Shown here: in pieces, positions 57,346 through 64,000 of the stretch | Numbering within the stretch: position 1 is the first letter of the stretch | Layout: each line of letters starts with the position of its first letter | Source: Marsupella aquatica | Lineage: Eukaryota; Marchantiophyta | Assembly: GCA_973895155.1 (NCBI GenBank) | Contig: OZ316891.1 | Coordinates: 15,686,001-15,750,000 of the forward strand | DNA length: 64,000 nt | Direction of reading: 5' to 3' | Notes under the pieces: generated by a model | What the model was told of the DNA's origin: nothing | Databases searched by the model: none | What the model saw: the letters and a program-made list of their open reading frames with translations, nothing else | Made by a program: the position numbers and the translations under genes

Positions 57346-58141
57346 CTAACTTCCCCGCTAACTTCTTACCCACATATACTAGACAAATCCTTTATCAGGT
57401 CATGAGATATGTAGCCAGCCTACTCTAGGCCTCTCCTTATCCCCTTCTATAGGTCTCCCTTCAGGTATATTTGGATTCCACCCCCGGAATGATGTCCAAT
57501 TGGCTTGGGTAGCCGCTAAGATCTCTCTCAGCTTGACACATCCAACTCTTACTACTTCTTATGACTTCACTTAATTCCTTTCTATCCTGTAGTTGATGTG
57601 GGCAATCTTCACACAAGTTGATGCGACACACAAATAGAAAAATGACTCATACTGACTAAATTATGCCGTGCAATTGCCATACAAATAGTACTTCTCATAC
57701 ACAAGATCTGCAAACTAAGCCAAAAGGCCAACTCTATTCAGCTCTTAGGGCTGAGGAAACATGAATATATACAAGAGTCACTGCATAACTAGCCGAGAGC
57801 TTCTTTTACTAATTGATCCTAGCCTTGCTGGTGCACTAAAAACTTGCCAAGAAAAAGCCATAAACTCCCCGTTGCTCAGGTATTTATCCTAGTAGCACAC
57901 CTACTTATTTCCTTGTTGTGTAAGCCTAATCTATTTCTAACTGTAATCTACCTATGTACAAGGAGGCAAGAGCACAAGTGTTGCTCTTACCAATGGATCT
58001 ACAATCTTACTAATCTAAGTGTCAGGGTTGCCTCTTGGCCTTGATCCTAATCCTAAATTTGGAGGTCAGCACCCACTCTGCCCACTCAGGCCTCCTTCCT
58101 CCACGTCCGCACCCTCTAAAAGGGACGGCCCTCCACAACCT
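57346..58141. other. Unassigned spacer
   Basis: No motif or gene recognised. Bounded by LTR fragments on the left and a GC-rich open stretch on the right. Confidence 0.3.
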
Positions 58142-58570
58142 TCATGATAGTGGTGGCTGGCCCCCAATGGATGCCCCCAATCCTTCCTCCTTGGCCTCTG
58201 TCAGGTTACCTGCTCCCGACTGGGTCAACCCATCCTTGGCACGACCGGGTCCCACTTTGGCCTCGGCCTTGGCCTCGGCTTCTACTACCTCCCCGACATG
58301 AAGAAGTTGTGGGTCCATTGTTGCAGCTTTGGCCCTGGTAGCCCCGGCTTTGGCCTCTTGGCCAAAGTGGTCCTCCTCATAGGCTTGTCCTACAAGGCGG
58401 GTTGTCTCCTCTTCCCAAGGTTGCGGTTGATGCCTATCAATGATTGGCGACCCTGAGTTGGACCCCTTCATGGCCGCTCCTAGCTGGTCTTCTTGGCCAA
58501 CTTCCAAGACTGCCAACTTAACTGCTGTGACCTTGCATAAGGCTAGTGCCATGCTCTCTACCTCAGTCAC
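58142..58570 (-). pseudogene. Alanine/glutamate-rich open stretch, possibly retroelement gag
   Basis: A 142-codon minus-strand frame rich in Ala, Glu, Gly and Lys (EVVEAEAKAEAKVGPGRAK) without a domain I recognise. A similar low-complexity frame at 61,835-61,320 contains a short helical segment (RLRIEELEDSMWKVENLQQ). The two may be parts of one gag-like region separated by inserted DNA, which is inference. Confidence 0.3.
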
Positions 58571-58599
58571 GTGGCCTGAGGAACCGTTGTCATCGGGAT

Positions 58600-60960
58600 G
58601 GATAATAGAGGAAAGGAAGTGAAGGCCTTATTCTTGAGTTGGAAATATTTGGTGAAGGGATTCAGTTTTGGTGTGAGTTTTGTTGTGTTGGAGAAAGTTC
58701 AAAAAGACAAAAGAGGAATAAAACAAGCAAAAGTTGAAGCTTAGACTTAAGGAAATAGAGACTATTACTGTGGTTGAGACACGTGGCATCCTGTGAGCAC
58801 ATTTCATAAGGGTCAGATTCAAAGTAAGACGCGAAGAGGAGGATCGGAAGGAAAATAACGGCCGATCGAAGAAGGAAGTTAGGGAGGAAGTTTGCGAGGA
58901 GTAGACAACGGAGAGTGAGGCGCAATCGAGGTTCAGGAGGGGGATAAGGAAAATGGCCGAACGTTGGCAGAGTGTCGTGTGGTTATTGGAAGATTTGGGA
59001 AGTGAATGAAAAACGGGCCGTGCTGCCGATCGTAAGAGTTGTTGGGAAGTCTTCGGGAGAACAAGGTGAAGCTGGCGAAATGCTGAAGACTGAGAAGGAT
59101 ATAAAGATGCTCGGTTTTTGTGGTGATTGTCTTTGAAGAAAATATATCTGAATGAGGATTTCAGGGAGAGGCCGCGCGTTATGAGGTTGAAGGGTGAAAA
59201 CGGCCGGTGTGGTGTGTGGATTAGATTTTCGGGAGGAGGCCTGCGTGATGGAGTTTTGGGGAAATAGACAGTGAAACAGCCGAATGTGTGGTTATGGAGT
59301 GATTTTTGGTCATGGACAAAGCAGGACGGAGTAGAGACAGAATTCAGGGAGAAGGAAAGGAAAACGTGAATCAGAGATTGAGTTCGAGTATTCTGAAGAA
59401 GAGTTAGAGTTATAAAAAGAGTTGCGTACGTCATCATGGAGGTTAAGAAATTTGGTGAGATATGAGCTCGGGGGTTGGGAGGAAATCATTCATTGCTGCT
59501 GTAAATGAGGAAGCAAAGAGCGAAGGAATGCGAGGAACCAAGAAGTGCCTAGGGAAGAGACAGGCAAAAGAAAGATGGAAGGGCTATGGATGATAAGGAA
59601 AACATGATGAAATCTTGTGGATCGGGAATGGAATTGGCAGGTGCTGTTGGAGGATCGGTGAATGAAGAGCGTATGGCTTGTTGGTGAATTTGGAAAGAGA
59701 GACAGCAAAAAGAGAAAAGATCGATAGTGGCTTTGGGGACAAGGAAGATCGAGAGTTCTAGGGAGTGAAAGTCGGCTTTGAATCGTTGAAGAAGAGTGGC
59801 AAAGGCCGTGGCGTTATTGAATTTCAAAAGGGAGGAAGGATGCGGATGGGGAGTCAACTCTCCACTGTAATGACTAGCTGATCGTGAGTTACTGTGGAGG
59901 ATCGAGCTGAAAGTTCACGTTCTTGGGTGAAGTGTGTTAGGCAGAGTCTGTGCGGGAGTAAAGGAAGACCTGATACACAAATGAGAAGTGAATCATATAA
60001 GAAAGACAGGCTTTGGTGTATAAGAATTTGGAAGGAACCCATGAATTGAGTGCTCTGGTACGGAGACTGCACATAGACGATACTGACTCGGAAGTTGTTC
60101 CATTCGACATGATAGGGAGGAGATGGAAGCTATTGAGCTGCAAAGAAGATTGAAAGCTTGAAAAGAGACGAACTAATGCTTGAAAAGGAAAGAGCGAGGA
60201 CTAGAGCGGACTGCCATGAACGCAATCAGATTTTTTGACTGAAATGAAGTGAAAGGAAGAAATGCCTCGGGCTAAGGTTCGCAAATATGCACTGGGAAGA
60301 TTGCCCGGCCTTTAGATTTAATCAAATTTTAATGGATCGATGATGAAGTTTTCTAGAAGAAAGAAAGAAAGAAATGATTATCAAGTGCTGAAAAGCTAAA
60401 ACAAGAAAAGTGGCGTTCGGACTCAGAGAAGTGAAACAGCAGGGTCGTAAAGACAAGACCGATCGTAGAGGTGGAAACAGCAGCAGAGAAGCGGAAGACA
60501 GGGAAAAGCAATTTTGAAGCTTAGTTTAAAAGTAGGGAACCAGGCTTAAAGTGGGTAAAAGAAAAAGGAAGAAAAATAAAAATAATAACCCAGAGGAAGG
60601 AAACAGGATGGCAGGGAGAAAGTTCTTCTTCCTTTGGGATTGGGAGGACAAGGAGATGGGGCAGGAAAGAAAGAATTATGGAGTGCTTAAAAAGGAGGAA
60701 AAGGAAGCCGAGAAGAAAGAGGCAAGACTACGTTTGAAGTTATGTAGTGAGTGCCTTGGGTTAACAATTGATGATTAGCTAAGCAGCAGTGAATAAGACC
60801 AGTTGAACCTGACCTGGAGACCTGACCTGAGCTGAGTCGAGGCCCCATAAGAGGAAGAGCCGACAATGATGACTTTGTAGACTACAAAGATGTTGTAATT
60901 TTGAAACCTTAAAAGGGTTTTAAAAGAATAAAAAGGAGAAGAAATAAAGAAGAGTGTTTC
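58600..60960. other. 2.3-kb strongly purine-rich (plus strand) noncoding block
   Basis: The plus strand is rich in G and A almost throughout, with few C runs. The 269-codon minus-strand frame at 59,437-58,628 is a serine/leucine/phenylalanine-rich read-through of pyrimidine-rich DNA, not a recognisable protein. The block may be a long LTR or leader of an unidentified retroelement. Confidence 0.4.
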
Positions 60961-61319
60961 TGAAAAATCTTGGATGTTGCAAAGGTGTTGTGAATAGATT
61001 GAGCGAATTATAGCTAACCTGAAAACAAGGAATAAAAGTAAGAGTTGAAGATTAATTTGACTTCATTGATTTTAAGGAGTGAACTTAAACAATTTTTGTT
61101 AAAACCATCTACTATCTACAAAAAGCACCATACCTTAAACCAATAAGGAATAGAATGAATGAATAGAGAAAATTGTTTGTTTTAAAGAAGCTAAAATACG
61201 AAAGGAAAATTATGCCAAATAGAACCTCTTAACTCGGATTGAAACACAATAAGAAAACTGATACACATGTGATTGAAAGAAAGTAAGAAAGTCCCTAAAA
61301 TATGTAAGAAACTAGTATT
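60961..61319. other. AT-rich spacer
   Basis: Nothing recognised. A-rich sequence between the purine-rich block and the GC-rich frame. Confidence 0.3.
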
Positions 61320-61670
61320 TCATACCGCCATTAACGGTTCCCCGGACACCGTGTTGACCCCTGACCTTGAAGGTTTCTGCTTCTTCTTGCCCTTCCCTTC
61401 CAAGACAGTCGGTGCCTTCCCCTTGCCCTCGCCCTTGCCTATTAATTCTGGCAAGGGTAAGGATACCTCAACTTGTCCTTCGGCTAGTAACATGCCTTGC
61501 AACCTTGTTGTCGCCACCGGGGGTCCACTTGGTGTAGCCGAGCATTTCAACTCCACGGCCAGTTTCTTTAACCGCTCCATTTGATTGTCTTGCTGCAAGT
61601 TCTCCACCTTCCACATGCTGTCCTCCAACTCCTCGATCCTGAGTCTCATCCAGCTCTCCCCGAGAGTTGC
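61320..61670 (-). pseudogene. Gag-like helical fragment
   Basis: Minus-strand frame with a short amphipathic segment (ELEDSMWKVENLQQDNQMERLKKLAVEL) followed by a Lys/Gly-rich tail. It directly precedes, in opposite orientation, an LTR fragment. The family was not identified. Confidence 0.3.
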
Positions 61671-62270
61671 GGAGTTGACTACCTTAACACTTAGCTCCGA
61701 CATTGCTGACTCCAACGCCAAGCTCTTATGGTCCAGGCCCGGATACGCCATCCGGGGAGGACTTAGCATGGGGAGACTGGTGGGCAACAGGGCGTGGCAC
61801 TTGCAAAGGCAAGGCGCCAAGCTGGTGACATACACTAAGGAGTTAAACTAGCTGAGGGTTGGTCGGGTCAAAGAGAAAAGGGTTGGGCTCAAGGTTGATC
61901 GTCCAGACCCCTGGACAGACTTTGAGTTCTAAGGGCTTGAGTGAGAGCTCCTCTTGGGCCCAAGGCCAATGGAATTGACTCCATGGGCAACGGATGCTTG
62001 GGGCTCGAGTTATGGCCTGATCTGGGTTTGGCCGATCAGGGGCCTTGGGTGACAATGGGATTTGAGGGCCTAGGCATAAGCACTGGGTCGGCCCAATCAC
62101 AATGGGCTAAGGCACTCCGCTTGCGGATGTCTAACTAGAAAGTTATGGGCATTGCCAGTTGGTGACACGCCCAGACATGCGGGTTGAGGTCCAGGTGGGG
62201 GCCAAAATTTGGGGACCAAAGTTGGTTCGGGAGTGTGTTAACCGCTGAAGTTGACTGGTTGCCAACTCCT
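61671..62270 (+). mobile_element. Chromovirus LTR, 5' 600 bp
   Basis: Plus-strand match to the beginning of the LTR at 20,622 (gactaccttaacacttagct, agcatggggagact, gagctcctcttgggcccaag) through to a block equivalent to 20,040. The remaining LTR is missing. Confidence 0.75.
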
Positions 62271-62482
62271 GGAGTTAACCCTCCTCCGGAACTCCTAACT
62301 CCTCCACTATCCTTCTTTGTATCAATTAAACATCATACGGCTTCAATTGATCCGATTTCTCATTCACTTGTCATCTACCATTTAACCTTTTTGTCAAACA
62401 ATTAGTGATGACCTGTACGATTACTCGAGATAGTGATCTAACTATCTTAGTTTGATCCTCCGTTTGTTACTTGAATTGAATG

Positions 62483-62713
62483 TCAATTTCCCTTTTCCCT
62501 TTCAGTTAATGTTTCTTCAAATAGGATTTCCAAACCCATTGTAGAAAATTCCTCAGATACTGACTCTTCTTCTTCCTCTCTAATAATTCTCACCCAACTC
62601 TCAATCAGGGCTTTACATCCATTCGGGGCATTTTGTAGCCCAAATGGGATGTGTTCCAATCTAAATGACCAATCAGAGGTAGCTAATTCCATGTTACCTA
62701 CTCTGGGTCTCAC
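62483..62713 (-). mobile_element. Possible degenerate reverse transcriptase fragment
   Basis: The minus-strand frame contains RLEHIPFGLQNAPNGCKAL, in which HIPFGLQNAP resembles the conserved MPFGLxNAP box of LTR-retrotransposon RT. Flanking residues do not continue the domain, so it is at best a short scrap. Confidence 0.3.
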
Positions 62714-63690
62714 TTAGAATTTGCCTCTTATCCATTACTCAACATTTCACTTTGGCAAGGATTCCTTTAACTGTTTGTAATCTCAATCACCACATGCCAT
62801 ACCATTCTGATATTTCCTTTTACAGGTTCCAACCAAATCCAAATGAATTCTCCATTGTCAAAGGTTAATATTTCCAGCCATCTCTTTTTCAATATCAATT
62901 TCTTAGTCTTGATTCTACTGACATACAACAAATACAAGCTATGCAATCGAATGCTCCCTGAATTCCTGCCAATAGGCCTTGATTGCATCTTTCATTCCAT
63001 GAACACATCAATTTCTTTACATGGTTTATCTTCCATGGGCTTCCATCTACCTCCAGATCTAGCAATCCGGCACTACCTCCTCCTGGGCTGCCTCTCAAGC
63101 TTCCTGATCCTGAAAGTTTCCACAACAAAAGACCCCCACCACTCCTACTCTGCTATCCTATATCTCTTCTACAGATAGGTTTGTTTAACTTCCTCTAACA
63201 ATTAGCAGTTGTAACTATCAAACTGCTTATTCAGTTTTTCTAACCGCTTTATTCCACTAAAGGCACATGTTAATCGTTACTTGTCATAGTAACTCTTAAC
63301 TGTTACTTGTTACTGGATCATGCATCTCTTAACTGGTTGTCTTTCAGGTAATCGTTCCTCAGAACGATCAGTCGACCTTTACTTTTTCTTTTTCCAACAA
63401 ATAACCCGCAAAACCCTAGTACGGGAAAAGGGGCCAAACAGGCAACATAGAGGCCCAAACAAGGCAGGCAGGAGACAAGAGACCAACTAAAACCAAAATA
63501 GACCACACACCAAAAAAGCCCCGGGCAAGAGGCCACAGGGTGAAGAAGGCTGAAAAGCATCACCGCCCATGCTTAGTCCTAGATGCTTGTTCTATCTAGG
63601 GCAACCCAACTAGGGAATCCCCAAAAGTCTAAGTATAGTGGGCTAAGGACAGATGTCGTAAATCAAGGGGGGTATTTACAAACGACAAGA
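62714..63690. other. Unassigned, with A/C-rich segment
   Basis: No gene supported. 63,385-63,560 is A- and C-rich with runs such as ccaaaaaagcccc, like segments at 2.15, 17.4 and 52.3 kb. Confidence 0.3.
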
Positions 63691-63975
63691 AATAGGAAAC
63701 AGTAACAGGAAACAGTTACTGGTAACAGGAAAGTGGGTGGTAATTTTTTTTGATTTTTTTTTTGATTTTTTTTTTGATTTTTTTTTGGGGAATTTTTTTT
63801 TTTTTTGTTTTGGTTTGTCATCATCATATTGCTAGCGCCCAGAGCTAACAATAGCAACGCTTGGCGCTCGCAAAAAAATGTCATGATTTTAATTATTTTG
63901 AAAAATAAGTCATAAATTTTTTACTGGTAACAGGAAACTTTTTGCTGGTACCAGTAAACCTGTTTACTGTTTGCT
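63690..63975. repeat. Poly-T/TG microsatellite flanked by aacaggaaac repeats
   Basis: A run of T8-10 blocks separated by GA (63,747-63,806) is flanked by repeated ggtaacaggaaa / cagttactg motifs on both sides (63,694-63,732 and 63,924-63,975). Simple noncoding sequence. Confidence 0.7.
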
Positions 63976-64000
63976 GTTATGGTGGTGATGCCCAATCAGG

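Noticed and set aside
58628-59437. 269-codon minus-strand open frame
   Set aside because: The product is Ser/Leu/Phe/Pro-rich because the strand is pyrimidine-rich. No motif or splice context supports it, and overlapping frames are equally open.
1-64000. tRNA, rRNA or CRISPR loci
   Set aside because: No cloverleaf with conserved A and B boxes, no rRNA sequence, and no regularly spaced prokaryote-type repeats were noticed. The telomeric and tandem repeats do not fit CRISPR, and the genome is eukaryotic.

Overview
The window looks like nuclear DNA of a streptophyte plant, either a bryophyte-grade plant or a charophyte alga. The evidence is spliced genes with plant-type protein sequences (COG8, a PTPMT-type phosphatase, SMG9), several short interstitial arrays of the plant telomere unit TTTAGGG, and a dense, nested landscape of Ty3/gypsy, Ty1/copia and LINE retroelements. 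I cannot name the species. Coding exons were found by reading splice sites (GT..AG) and by recalled similarity to plant families; no search was run.

Host genes occupy a small part of the window. A PTPMT-like dual-specificity phosphatase (six exons, + strand, 4,065-6,802) is followed by a short two-exon gene of unknown function on the minus strand (12,165-14,069). COG8, a subunit of the conserved oligomeric Golgi complex, has twelve exons on the + strand (24,206-28,250). SMG9, part of the SMG1-SMG8-SMG9 nonsense-mediated decay kinase complex, has nine exons on the minus strand (45,386-48,349). These are unrelated housekeeping genes with their own introns, not an operon.

The rest is mostly mobile DNA. 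A minus-strand chromodomain Ty3/gypsy element is left as its integrase end plus a complete 1.5-kb LTR (19,116-21,813), with a truncated LINE beside it (about 17,650-19,100). Fragments of the same LTR family recur near 0.4, 52.5, 56-57 and 62 kb. A Ty1/copia 5' end lies at 53,343-55,850.

The most remarkable stretch is 30.4-42.7 kb. A spliced, decayed tyrosine-recombinase gene (Crypton/KIAA1958-like) on the minus strand is split by about 10 kb of inserted DNA. The insert holds a Ty3/gypsy element encoding, in order, Gag with zinc knuckles, a retropepsin, a C5 cytosine DNA methyltransferase, reverse transcriptase, RNase H, integrase and a C-terminal PHD finger. That element is itself interrupted by a LINE. 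Its premature stops are mostly TAG, as expected if methylated CAG (CHG) sites decayed by deamination. The retroelement thus carried both a DNA-methylation writer and a chromatin-reader module, and shows apparent scars of methylation.
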